Below, one piece after another: positions 45,340 to 55,481 of a DNA stretch of 64,000 nt. A program made the translations under genes and the position numbers. Location of the stretch: the NCBI RefSeq assembly GCF_023898315.1, contig NC_064619.1:506636594-506700593 (forward strand). The letters run 5' to 3'. The DNA comes from Schistocerca nitens. Lineage: Eukaryota > Arthropoda > Insecta > Orthoptera > Acrididae. Under the pieces are notes generated by a model that made no database searches, had not been told where the DNA came from, and saw nothing but the letters and a program-made list of their open reading frames with translations. Position 1 is the stretch's first letter, and every line of letters begins with the position of its first letter.

Positions 45340-45920
45340 TACAGGTCTGCAACTGGAAGCAGTTAATTCCATAAATTATCTGGGAGTACGCATTAGGAGT
45401 GATTTAAAATGGAATGATCATATAAAGTTGATCGTCGGTAAAGCAGATGCCAGACTGAGATTCATTGGAAGAATCCTAAGGAAATGCAATCCGAAAACAA
45501 AGGAAGTAGGTTACAGTACGCTTGTTCGCCCACTGCTAGAATACAGCTCAGCAGTGTGGGATCCGTGCCAGATAGGGTTGATAGAAGAGATAGAGAAGAT
45601 CCAACGGAGAGCAGCGCGCTTCGTTACAGGATCATTTAGTAATCGCGAAAGCGTTACGGAGATGATAGATAAACTCAAGTGGAAGACTCTGCAGGAGAGA
45701 CGCTCAGTAGCTCGTTACGGGCTTTTGTTGAAGTTTCGAGAACATACCTTCACCGAGGAGTCAAGCAGTATATTGCTCCCTCCTACGTATATCTCGCGAA
45801 GAGACCATGAGGATAAAATCAGAGAGATTAGAGCCCACACAGAGGCATACCAACAATCCTTCTTTCCACGAACAATACGAGACTGGTGGCTTGCGGAGTA
45901 TTGATGTAGATGTAGGGCAA
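45340..45920 (+). pseudogene. LINE 3' end, C-terminus of a jockey-like reverse transcriptase, copy 1
   Basis: A long frame (its open part starts at 45113, homology from about 45340) ends at TGA 45902-45904. It reads SINYLGVRIRSDLKWNDHIK, RLRFIGRILRKCNPKTKEVG, LVRPLLEYSSAVWDP, EKIQRRAARFVTGSF, LKWKTLQERRSVARYGLLLK, IREIRAHTEAYQQSFFPRTI and RDWWLAEY. This is the region that follows the polymerase domain in jockey/CR1-like LINEs. The polymerase itself is missing (5' truncation), so it could not move. Compared with the copy at 60241, about 60 bp between RDW and the last WLAEY codons are deleted. The 3' edge has GATGTAGATGTAG. The codons upstream of 45340 probably belong to unrelated DNA. Confidence 0.85.
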
Positions 45921-46614
45921 GATCTGTAGTACTGACAATGTTGGTAGGCGACACTTCTCATTAATGTATCCTGTTTGGTTTCTATTTAAATATTTACACA
46001 TTTTACGCTGTCTTTACAACACTCGACATAGCTTTCTAAATTTTACGGTAACTTCTCCAACCAACTTCCGATATAGAGTACGACATTTCCATCCCTCCAG
46101 AACGCCCTAAACAGAAAGACACGTCCGGCTCTCGAGAACGCCCGAAACGGAGTGACTAGCACCGCCAAATGACTTCGTCTCTCAGGAACGCCAAAGCGAC
46201 CCGAAGGTGTCCGAAACACTTCGGTTGCAATATCGTTACTCTTATGTTTCTTAAAACTAGTGAAATTTAATAAACAAAGGCGAGAGACTCGTAGGGTAAA
46301 CACGAGAGATCGTCATACTAAAAACTGGGTTAAATACAATGAAAAGTATACAAATAATTAATGAGAGAAGTTAGGCGTTTTGGCGCCTAGCACCCGAATG
46401 TGCTGACCAATCAGCAGCAAGTTCAGTACAACTGGCGGGCTCTCCCACGGGACTGGTACATATTGTACCCTCCGTCGCTTGTACCTCATTCCACTTTTGT
46501 ACCATATGCTACTTCGCGTGCTTCAAGCTGCATCAAGGCGATCTTCTATCAAAATAAAATACTGACTGCCACAGCCAGGTATATCACAGTACTCACGAAC
46601 AGGGACCGGCCAGC
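45921..46614. other. No gene recognised
   Basis: A loose three-fold repetition of a GAACGCC-containing word occurs at 46097-46195 (AGAACGCCCTAAAC, AGAACGCCCGAAAC, GGAACGCCAAAG). Nothing else was seen. Confidence 0.35.
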
Positions 46615-46946
46615 ATTGCTTAGAGTGGCTGTAAAAAATCGCAAAAAATCAGCGGAAGGAATCATTAGTCAGTCCAAAATGCTACCAGCAGTCCACGCAG
46701 CACAATGACTGTATGTAGGTAGTTACGAGAAAAAACTGCATACATTGGTCGAGCAGTTTCTCATAAGCAACAAGTTTCTGAGGTGATGTAATGAGCGACG
46801 TAATGAGAAAATGAGTGTAAAAGAGTGAGTTGGAGTGATGAATCATGGTATAGCCTGTGACAATCCGTTGTAAGGCTCAGATTTGGACGAATGCCGGGAG
46901 AAAGTTACATGCGATCATGTGTAGTGCCAATAATGAAGTGTGGAGG

Positions 46947-47147
46947 TTCAAATAGTTCAAATGGCTCTGAGCACTATGTGACTTAACATCTGAGGTCATC
47001 AGTCCCCTAGAACTTAGAACTTCTTAAACTAACTAACCTAAGGACATCACACACATCCATGCCCGACGTAGGATTCGAACCTGCGACCGTAGCAGTCCCG
47101 CGGTTCCAGACTAAAGCGCCTAGAACCGCTCGGCCACAAAGGCCGGC
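46947..47147 (-). mobile_element. tRNA-derived SINE-1
   Basis: Antisense copy in Tc1-G with the duplication TGAAGTGTGGAGG (46934-46946 and 47148-47160). Confidence 0.94.
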
Positions 47148-47340
47148 TGAAGTGTGGAGGAAGTGGTGAGACCGTATGGGGTTATTTTGCGTGGTCTTCT
47201 TACTGCGCTTACGAAAACGAAATTTCTGAAAGGATATTAACACAGTTTAGTGTTTAGTGCTATGTACAGTAGAGAAAAGCTCGGAGACAGCGATTGTGTC
47301 AGCGTGGCAGTGAATAATGTCATAAATCAGCATGTGTGAG

Positions 47341-47782
47341 GCAGTGGTGGAAAATAACATTTCTGAAATGGACTGACCCGCCGAAAGTCGACCTAGACCC
47401 AGAGGAACTCCTTTGGGATGAGATGGAGCTCCAGACCCTAGATTCCTACATCACTACGTTCTCCGGTTTTGGCTCTTGATGAAGAATGGAAAAATGGCTC
47501 TGAGCACTTAATATCTGAGGTTATCAGTCCCCTAGACTTAGAACTTAACCAACCTAAGAACGCAGTGGTGGAAAATAACATTCCTGAGATGTACTGACCC
47601 ACCGAGAGTCGACATAGACCCAGAGGAACTCCTTTGGGACTAGCTGGAGCTCTAGACTCTAGCTTCCTACATCACTACGTTCTTCGGTTTTGGCTCTTGA
47701 GGAAGAATGGAAAAATGGCTCTGAGCACTTAATATCTGATGTTATGAGTCCCCTAGACTTAGAACTACTTAAACCTAACCAA
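47341..47782. repeat. 221-bp tandem duplication crossing a Tc1/SINE junction
   Basis: Unit 1 starts GCAGTGGTGGAAAATAACAT at 47341 and unit 2 at 47562 with the same words. Both run through the Tc1-G third block, the CTCTTGA(T/G)GAAGAATGG insertion site and about 75 bp of SINE tail. Unit 1 has a 9-bp gap in the SINE part. The units differ at roughly one base in ten. Confidence 0.93.
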
Positions 47783-47892
47783 CCTAAAGACACCAACACA
47801 TCCACGCCCGAGCCAGGATTCGAACCTGCGACCGTAGCGGTCGCGACGTTGCAGACTGAAGCGCCTAGAACCACTCGGCTACAGCGGCAGGC
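47711..47892 (-). mobile_element. tRNA-derived SINE-1
   Basis: Antisense copy with the duplication GAGGAAGAATGG (47699-47710 and 47893-47904). Joined across the SINE, the flanks rebuild the Tc1-G sequence. The tail part of the same SINE occurs a second time at about 47491-47560 because of the tandem duplication. Confidence 0.93.
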
Positions 47893-47990
47893 GAGGAAGA
47901 ATGGACTGCCATCTCTCTACAGACAAACAGTTCATTGGAAGGACCTCAAGCAAAGTTAAAACCCTCATAAGGGCAAGCCACCTCCACCAG

Positions 47991-49045
47991 CATCATGCCA
48001 GGAAGGGGGATGCAGTATTCCTGAATCCACTGCCTAATCTTCTTTCGTCGACTAGGGGACACCATATATGTGCAGCGTAATTAGTGATGGCAGAATGACT
48101 GCTGTACAAAAATATTCATGTTGCTGCTAGAAACTGATTACCTTTCATTTCGAAAGCTGATATTTCAGCCCGTATCAACAATGATTTGAACTGGCAAAAC
48201 CTGTGGTCCCGCGTCGAACCTCTGCGCCAATTCCATGTCAACAAACACCAGAGCTGTAGCAACTAGTCACATGTTTATACGTACAGCAAAGTGGAATGGA
48301 TTCGGCTTCCACCTTGTCAGTCCATTGCTTAGCACCGTTAAGTGCCCCCAGTTCGGCGCGTCAAACTAGTTACGGCACAGGCGACGAGCGGCAGCCGTTG
48401 CGTCGCGAGGCGCGCGTTACCCGGCAACAGGGCGGGGGCGTGGCCTGTTGCATGACTCGACCTATTTAACGGCGGCATAAGGCCGGCGGCATGCGAGCTC
48501 CCGGCTTATTGGTTTAGATGGCAATCGCGGCGACGCAGGCTGCGCGCTGCCGGCTGGCGCCGCCTAACTGCGCCCTAAGTTACGTCACGGCCCCTCTAAG
48601 CGATTCCGGGTTATACGCAGTTATGCTTTGTGGCTCTGCCTAACTGCCGAGGTACAAAGTGTTATTGCATTGTACGGGCACAGGGGCCGTAGTGAGCTGT
48701 CTTTACGACACAGTGCCGCTCCAGCGTCAAATACTAGGCACTGCTGCGCCAGCCGTGGATCGTCCAACGGAAACATCGCAGTTCGTACGAGCGGTAGTCA
48801 TAAAGATTTAATTATCACTTCAGAATAAATAAATAAAGCTGCGGCCACGATACTTCGTGGAAGTGGTCATGATTTCTTCATGGGATGTGAAAAGGAAAAC
48901 GTCAGTGTGCGTCATGTCAGGAAAATAAAGTGGAATTAGGTACAATTTGATGGCTCAAAGAAACAGAATGTGCGACTGTGAAAAATGAGCTGGCGAGTTA
49001 CCGTCTAGCAGAAACACCTGGTTCTACAGCTGTCTGTGGCACTTC
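47991..49045. other. No gene recognised; CpG-rich patch 48340-48760
   Basis: The patch has GCGGCAGCCGTTGCGTCGCG-type sequence, a GGGCGGGGGCGTGG GC-box-like word near 48431 and a TATTTAA word near 48462. That is suggestive of a promoter-type island, but no exon or reading frame of interest follows. Confidence 0.4.
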
Positions 49046-49057
49046 ATCTTGACAACA

Positions 49058-49270
49058 ACAACAACAACAACAACAACAAAAAATGGCTCTGAGCACTATG
49101 GGACTTAACTTCTGAGGTCATCAGTCCCCTAGAACTTAGAACTACTTAAACCTAACTAACCTAAGTACATCACACACATCCATGCCCGAGGCAGGATTCG
49201 AACCTGCGACCGTAGCGGTCACGCGGTTCCAGACTGAAGCGCCTAGAACCGAACGACCACACCGGCCGCT
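49058..49270 (-). mobile_element. tRNA-derived SINE-1 with (CAA)n tail
   Basis: Antisense copy with the duplication ATCTTGACAACA (49046-49057 and 49271-49282). On the plus strand the tail appears as about seven CAA units before AAAAAATGGCTCTGAGC. Confidence 0.94.
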
Positions 49271-50030
49271 ATCTTGACAACATCTTAATGACCTCGTCAG
49301 GAGACTTCGCTAGTGCGTGTGTGGCGGTTTGTGCTTTGAGCACGGTCCGTCTCCGCCACTGAGTGGCAGTCTCGAAAGCACTCAGTATCACGTTGTCAGA
49401 TGATGTTCGATATTCGCCTATTCCAGCATAGGTGAATCCTCATGTCTGCACTGTTTCTTTTGTTCCTTTGTCTCGGATTCGTAGTGAAACTTCCAGTGCG
49501 ATAGAGAGAGCATCTTTGTGTACCGCGTCCGGCGCGCAGTTACGCGGCACTTTTAAGTCTCCTGCCAGCACGCAGACGTGCGACCATTGCTCTTCCATCG
49601 CTTACTGGCGCCACCTAGTACACGCCACTAGAGGACGCGGAAATCACATGACCTCAACAGCATGCGACTCTGATAGTCCGGCGCGTCTTCTTAAGCCAGG
49701 GCCGGCGAGAAATTCTGCACGCGTGCGGTGCTCCTGCACATGTGCAACTTCCGGGTCACAGCGTGCACGCCGCAGCCGTCAGCGTTCATGTAGTGCGTAT
49801 TTCTACGCACACATGTCGCTTTATCCACTTGCTGGGATACTCTGTACCGGCGCATTCTAGTGCTCTTTCCACAGCTTGCAAGCCAACCATGGGAAGATAT
49901 TTCGCGTATTAAACATTTAAAATACTGTCACAGTCTACTCATTGCGACGTCTACTTTTATGTTAACAGTTTAACCCAGTAAGACAAGTAATACAGTTAAC
50001 AATCGTGGGATTTTAAGGAAGCTTGACTCA

Positions 50031-50107
50031 CGGGCATGAGTGCTCCTTGGACAACTGTCAGCAACTCCATCAAGTTGCTGACAGTTGTCTAAGGAGCACG
50101 AGTGCCC
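50031..50107. repeat. Hairpin repeat
   Basis: The arms 50031-50067 and 50072-50107 pair almost perfectly (CTCCTTGGACAACTGTCAGC with GCTGACAGTTGTCTAAGGAG), with a loop of about 5 bases. It stands 74 bp upstream of the motif at 50181. Confidence 0.93.
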
Positions 50108-50180
50108 GTAATAATCGTTACGAGACCAGTTAAAAGCGCTGCTGTATTTTGTAACACGAAGGTCACTCGATTGAAGCAGG

Positions 50181-50213
50181 CCTGAAGATGACGTAATGTA
50201 TCGTCGAAACTGG
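50181..50213 (+). other. Hammerhead-core-like motif
   Basis: CCTGAAGA, T, stem GACG-TAATGTAT-CGTC, GAAACTGG. Perfect 4-bp stem. Nearly identical to the motif at 37480-37512 although the loops differ. Confidence 0.42.
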
Positions 50214-50810
50214 TAGCCTAAAAATAAAACCTAAATAACGGCGATTGGAATTCTTTTATTGGTTATTAAGACTAGATTGCAGTGAGGACAATACATCATC
50301 GCAGCACGGTGCTACTAAAACGTTACTTATACTCAGAGACTTGTGTAAGTGTATGAGCGTTCAAGACTATTTAGTTGTAGTGGGTGGTTACAATTAAGGT
50401 GCAGCTACTCAGAGAGGTCCAGCGAAGCTTGATAGATGGTCTGATGCCTTAATGCGCGTTTTTACGATGAAAAAAGATTAGTTCTAATTTTGGCAACAAG
50501 GTGCAAATCTGGCGTTGAGAATGCAGGAAAGACACGTAGAAATGTTTTGACATGTAATAAAATAGGAACGGGACGTGGGCAAAAAAGGTCAAAGAAGAGA
50601 GAAAGGCATAATGGTTATTTCATTATTAACCGTCCCTTACATAATTTGTTCAATAAGTGCACAGGAGATGTCGACGAGATCCTGTACAGCACCATATTTG
50701 CATCGGGTGGCCAAAATCGGGACTTTTTTTTGTCACCGTAAATCTATTCCACGTTAACGCATTAACATATCTATCAAGTGTCGCTGCCATACAGTAATTA
50801 CAGCCCTTGC

Positions 50811-51045
50811 TGTCCGCCCCCGGTAGCTGAGTGGTCAGCTTGACAGACTGTCAATCCTAAGGACCCGGGTTCGATTCCCGGCTGGGTCGGAGATTTTCTC
50901 CGCTCAGGGACTGGGTATTGTGTTGTCCTAATCATCATCATCTCATCCCCATCGACGCGCAGGTCGCCGAAGTGGCGTCAACTCGAAAGACCTGCACCAG
51001 GCGAACGGTCTACCCGACGGGAGGCCCTAGCCACACGACATTATT
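50811..51045 (+). mobile_element. SINE-3, a third tRNA-derived family
   Basis: Flanked by the duplication AGCCCTTGC (50802-50810 and 51046-51054). The tRNA-like head has an A box (TAGCTGAGTGGTCAGC) and a B box (GGGTTCGATTCCC), then GAGATTTTCTCCGCTCAGGG and a body ending in GGAGGCCCTAGCCACACGAC. A genuine tRNA gene is unlikely because of the body and the duplication. Confidence 0.92.
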
Positions 51046-51054
51046 AGCCCTTGC

Positions 51055-52278
51055 AGGACCTCTCAGAGTGGCTGTATTTTAATTATAGACACTCAGTGTA
51101 TAACTCAATACCACCGAAAACAGCAATTCAAAATTACGTTTAACTCAGTTATTAATTGTACAGAGTATAAATAAACTTATTAATGTGATAGTGTTGAGGA
51201 TCGTAAGTGATAAGTTGCTGGGGATAATTTTCACCAGGATATTAGCAGGAAGTTTTTATTAACTTATACTGCTACTAAATGGCAAATATAAAATATTTGC
51301 AAACACATTTCCACACTTCGTGATAAAACACCATTACTCGATTCAGTAGCAAAAAAGAAATGGCCATGGATTAATTAAAAAGTACACTTTCGGCTAGCTT
51401 AGCTCATTAGGAACCTTAACCTCAAATAGGACTGAGATAATTAAGCAATATAAACAATAGAAAACTTTAACTAGCTGTATTAATTAAGCTCGTTTATTTC
51501 AAAATAATGAATGAAGTACACGTCTGATTCACTGTCGTTGGCATAACAAGCTGACTGCCGCCTTGGAATAAATGGACAGGATAGCAAATAAGGGACTACG
51601 ATAACAGATACGAAGCAACAGAATTAAAAACATCGTTTAGATCATTAAAAACATCAATTTAAACTCAAATCAAATCTGCCTGCTAATGAAGTGCGACATA
51701 CTTGACTGAAAGTTTAAGGCATTTAAACGTACAGTAGAATGCAAACGAAATATTTATGCTGTTAACTATATTTTGTTTTGGCAGTTCCGTAAACAATGTA
51801 ACTTGAGAGCAAGAAGCAGTAAATACATGTAGTACAGCGATTCCACAGCTGAGGTAATAAAAAGGAAACACAATTTTCAATCGTTATCATGCGACTCAGA
51901 GGAATAGCAGAAAGTGTTATCACTCAGAATAAATGATGAACACAAAAAGAAAATATCTTCCATGGCTGACAGAAATAAATTAAAGTTCAATGAATCCGGT
52001 GAGATCAGAAAGAAAATATTTAACCCAAGATTATCACGAGTATAATTTTCCTCTGTGACCGTCCTGGAATAATGATTTCGTATCCGTCGGTGTCGTGCGT
52101 CATTGCTAATGCACTCGGGCTCATTTAGTTCTTAAAACGCTTCAAGAAGTTAACAGCCAGGCCTGGACAGCAGGAAACGCACCAGAAACCAAGGTTCGAA
52201 GTAGAAGCCTACCGTTCGGCCACGACAGGGAGCGGTGTGACCGAGTAGCCCATCTAAGCCATGAGCAGAGGCACTGAC
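51055..52278. other. AT-rich stretch, no gene recognised
   Basis: Nothing supported. A tRNA-SINE-like relic near 52190-52260 (AAGGTTCGAAGTAGAAGCC) is too weak to call. Confidence 0.4.
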
Positions 52279-52291
52279 CGATCTCCTCCAG

Positions 52292-52478
52292 CCGGCCGTG
52301 GTGGCCGAGCGGTCCTAGGCGCTACAGTCTGGAACCGCGCGACCATTCCGGTCGCAGGTACGAATCCTGCCTCGGGCATGGATGTGTGTGATGTCCTTAG
52401 GTTAATTAGGTTTAAGTAGTTCTAAGTTCTAGGGGACTGATGACCTCAGAAGTTAAGTCCCATAGTGCTCAGAGCCAT
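52292..52478 (+). mobile_element. tRNA-derived SINE-1
   Basis: Sense copy with the duplication CGATCTCCTCCAG (52279-52291 and 52479-52491). It has one B-box change (GGTACGAATCC in place of GGTTCGAATCC). Confidence 0.94.
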
Positions 52479-52491
52479 CGATCTCCTCCAG

Positions 52492-55039
52492 CGCACGTCT
52501 CTCTCGACGAGTCGGACCGCTCCTCTTAAAATAGGCGTACGCCGATTGCCCCAGCGATTGTAGAAACGTACTTAGGAGTCTTGCAAAGATACATTCACAG
52601 ACATGATACCGATCCCGCGCGCTCGTACAGGTTCATAATGCGTAATTTTTTCGTAGATGTCCGACTGTATTTATTGGTCACGTCAATTACCGACACAAGG
52701 TGTCTAGAGAAGTCATCTAGATTCAGCTGCAACACTTCCGCTGCTGCACAGTTTTGGCGTGCTTCTTGAATTGGTGTGAGCGCTCGCGTAACCCAGCGGT
52801 CAGCGACCTCTATCAAGTTCAAAATGCGTTAGAGATGTAAAATGAATGATTTTCACTATTTGCACTATGGGCTAGATTGTGGTAGTGAGGTTGTATGGTG
52901 TCAGGCAAATCCAACACCTTCCATGAAAGCGCTGACATAATAGCAAATCCTGCAGTATGTCACATAGCTCCGAATAAGTCCTGACATTAAATTAACCAAA
53001 GGAATACGATCAACGAGGGAGCAAATGGAATACCACAGACTAACACAAGAACGCCTAAATGCATGTCATACCTTCCTACTGTGAAACAGACGCAGTTCCG
53101 AGGGAAGAAACGGGAACAGAAGCCGAGAGCAGAGTCGTGTAGGCTAGGAGGCTCTACGATAAGGGCTGGACACCCACGTCGCCAGCCGACCACCAGGACC
53201 CCCCCCCCCCCCCCCCCAGGCCATGTTAAAAGATAGAGCCCTCCAGAAGAACAGTATAGATCTTACGATAACACTAAAAGGGCCACACCGGCTGCAAGTT
53301 TCAGCGTGAGACTTTTTCCCGTCTCTGTTACGTATCAAACGTTAAAAACATTGCCCCACCATGAAAAGCATAACGTTTCTCATTGGATAGACAGAATTTT
53401 TGCAGGCGGAGCTTAAGGTTAACATTGAGACCCTGATTGGTCAGTTGAAAACACAGCCAGATAGCTTTTCTTATACGAACTTCGGTAAATTGTAGTAAGG
53501 AGACGTTAGAAGGAGTTGCTTCCAAGACGGCGAGGTGCGTGGAGCTGCGCCGCCCGCCGCCCCCTGACGCTGCCTAACCGACGACAAGGTAGTGAATGCA
53601 TGCGATGCTGCATGAGAGTGCATAAGCCTACACTCAGAAGTGCAGAAGTCTCATCTGTTACACCCCGTTTTTACGTAATACTAGTGTCGATCGTCAATTA
53701 AACTTCGTGGTATTCACATTTGCTATTAGAAGTAAAAAATCTGAAACGCAATGATTTTTCTGTTATATAATTATTGAGAAGCCACATCAGCCACTGTAAT
53801 TTACGACAAGTTAAATAAGTAATTAAAGATAATTGAGGGTCACTGTAGACCATTTTTGATAGTTTTCTCTTTTATGAAACTTAATTTAAACCTAGATTAT
53901 AGATGTGATATCGCATGGGTCATCCTTCGATCCATTGTAGGACTTGGAAACCCATTCAGGGAATATTCGTTCACATTTTTGTTGACCACAGTTTGTTTTT
54001 ATCATCCTGTATTAAAATATTTCCTTTTATCAATAGTGCAATTTATAAACAATGTTTTCTGAGTAGAATAAAAATTCCAATGGTAAACTTAACTACTTTT
54101 TCGACGTTATTTTACCAGCTAACTAAAAATAGGAAAGCTTTGAACCCCTTCCACTAAATTTAGTTAGTATTAAGATTCTTTTAGAGGGAGTGCAGTGGAG
54201 CTGACGCTGAAATCATTAAGTATTTGATTATATCATCGCTAGTCTCACTGAACTCTGAAGCCTACATGTCATGTGTGGTCTGGCGTCTCCTTACCAGCAT
54301 CAGGTCCCAGGCTCAAACTAGTCAATTCCCTAAAAAACGCGCTCCGAGCGTCGTTGCGCGAAAGTGGTAGGGAGACACGACTTAGAACAAACAGACACCA
54401 CGCAGAATGTTAGAAGCTCTTTGAAACCCGGACTTACCACTCCTCTTGGAACTCCCGGTTCTTCCCGGGGAGGTGGTGTGCAACTTAGTTCTTCGTCATT
54501 GACCACACCGCACCTGTCCGTCGTAGCCATTGTATTATGGTTCAGGGTTACCGTACACTTCCACCATCTCAGCATGGATTAGCAGTTTAACGAGGCGAGT
54601 TTCTACAGCTGGATGGAATTTGAAAAATAGCACGTTTGCACATCACCTGTACAAATTTGTTACTTACTTTCTGCCGGTTATGGTAGACCATATTCACATT
54701 AAGAAAAAAAAGAAAGAAAAAAAAAGAAAACTGTCCGTTCTGTTTTGAAGCCATTCTTAACTAATAGACACAAAGTTTGAATTCATTGTGTAATGCATTG
54801 CAGCTTTAAGACTGTTCCAAACAAGTGTTGCCTTGTGTTGAGGGGGACACCATCCTTTAGAAGCAGGTTTGCCCATTCCTTCAAAAGATATCATGTGATA
54901 AAAGTTCTTTAAAAGTTAGACAGTTGTTTACAAACTTTATTATGAGGGAGACGATCCCATTGCATTGGTATATTATTGTAGAGCGCTATAAAGTAGTTGT
55001 TCATAGTAACTAATTTTACGAACATTTCCACATGTGAGA
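52492..55039. other. No gene recognised
   Basis: Contains a C-run at about 53199-53217 and an A-rich tract at 54702-54730. Overlapping frames at 54330-54582 and elsewhere are short. No motif. Confidence 0.4.
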
Positions 55040-55268
55040 TACACTGCTGGCCACCGTAAATGCAACACCCTGAAGGAAGCATCCGAATCAAGTGAAATTT
55101 ACACCATGGGTTTGCAGCGATGAGATATGCAACTGATTAGAATGTCAGCGCAGACGCACATCACGCGCGCCTGTGGCGCCACCTCATAGCGCCATTTAAG
55201 GCTTGGCGATTTCGACGAGTGTAAGTTCGGCACGTTGTTTACCTTGTGGTTGTTTCACAAGACGATCA

Positions 55269-55470
55269 AAAAATGGTTCAAATGGCTCTGAGCACTATGG
55301 GACTCAACATCTTAGGTCATAAGTCCCCTAGAACTTAGAACTACTTAAACCTAACTAACCTAAGGACATCACACACACCCATGCCCGAGGCAGGATTCGA
55401 ACCTGCGACCGTAGCAGTCCCGCGGTTCCGGACTGCAGCGCCAGAACCGCTAGACCACCGCGGCCGGCAG
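55269..55470 (-). mobile_element. SINE-1 inserted just upstream of the Tc1-E start codon
   Basis: Antisense copy with the duplication GACGATCA (55261-55268 and 55471-55478). The right copy of the duplication is followed by GTT and then the transposase ATG at 55482. The tRNA-like internal promoter of the SINE faces away from the transposase gene. Confidence 0.94.
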
Positions 55471-55481
55471 GACGATCAGTT

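Larger units (their letters stand above)
46615..47990 (+). mobile_element. Tc1-like DNA transposon, family Tc1-G, with two SINEs and a tandem duplication
   Basis: In plus sense the order is: VAVKNRKKSAEGIISQSKML (helix-turn-helix region), GVMNHGIA-like first block around 46836-46870 (GTGATGAATCATGGTATAGC), and the third block around 47380-47430 (GACCCAGAGGAACTCCTTTGGGATGAG, matching the P-E-x-LWDE part). The tail is CTCTTGAGGAAGAATGG...CTGCCATCTCTCTACAGACAAA. No open frame spans it. SINE-1 copies lie at 46947-47147 and 47711-47892, and a 221-bp duplication at 47341-47782. The outer ends are not clear. Confidence 0.7.
49283..50801. other. No gene recognised
   Basis: A 142-codon plus frame (49432-49860) lies in moderately GC-rich DNA and has no known motif. 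The hairpin (50031-50107) and a hammerhead-like motif (50181-50213) are listed separately. Confidence 0.4.

Noticed and set aside
50811..50890. Free-standing tRNA gene
   Set aside because: Followed by a SINE body and enclosed in a 9-bp target duplication, so it is the head of SINE-3.
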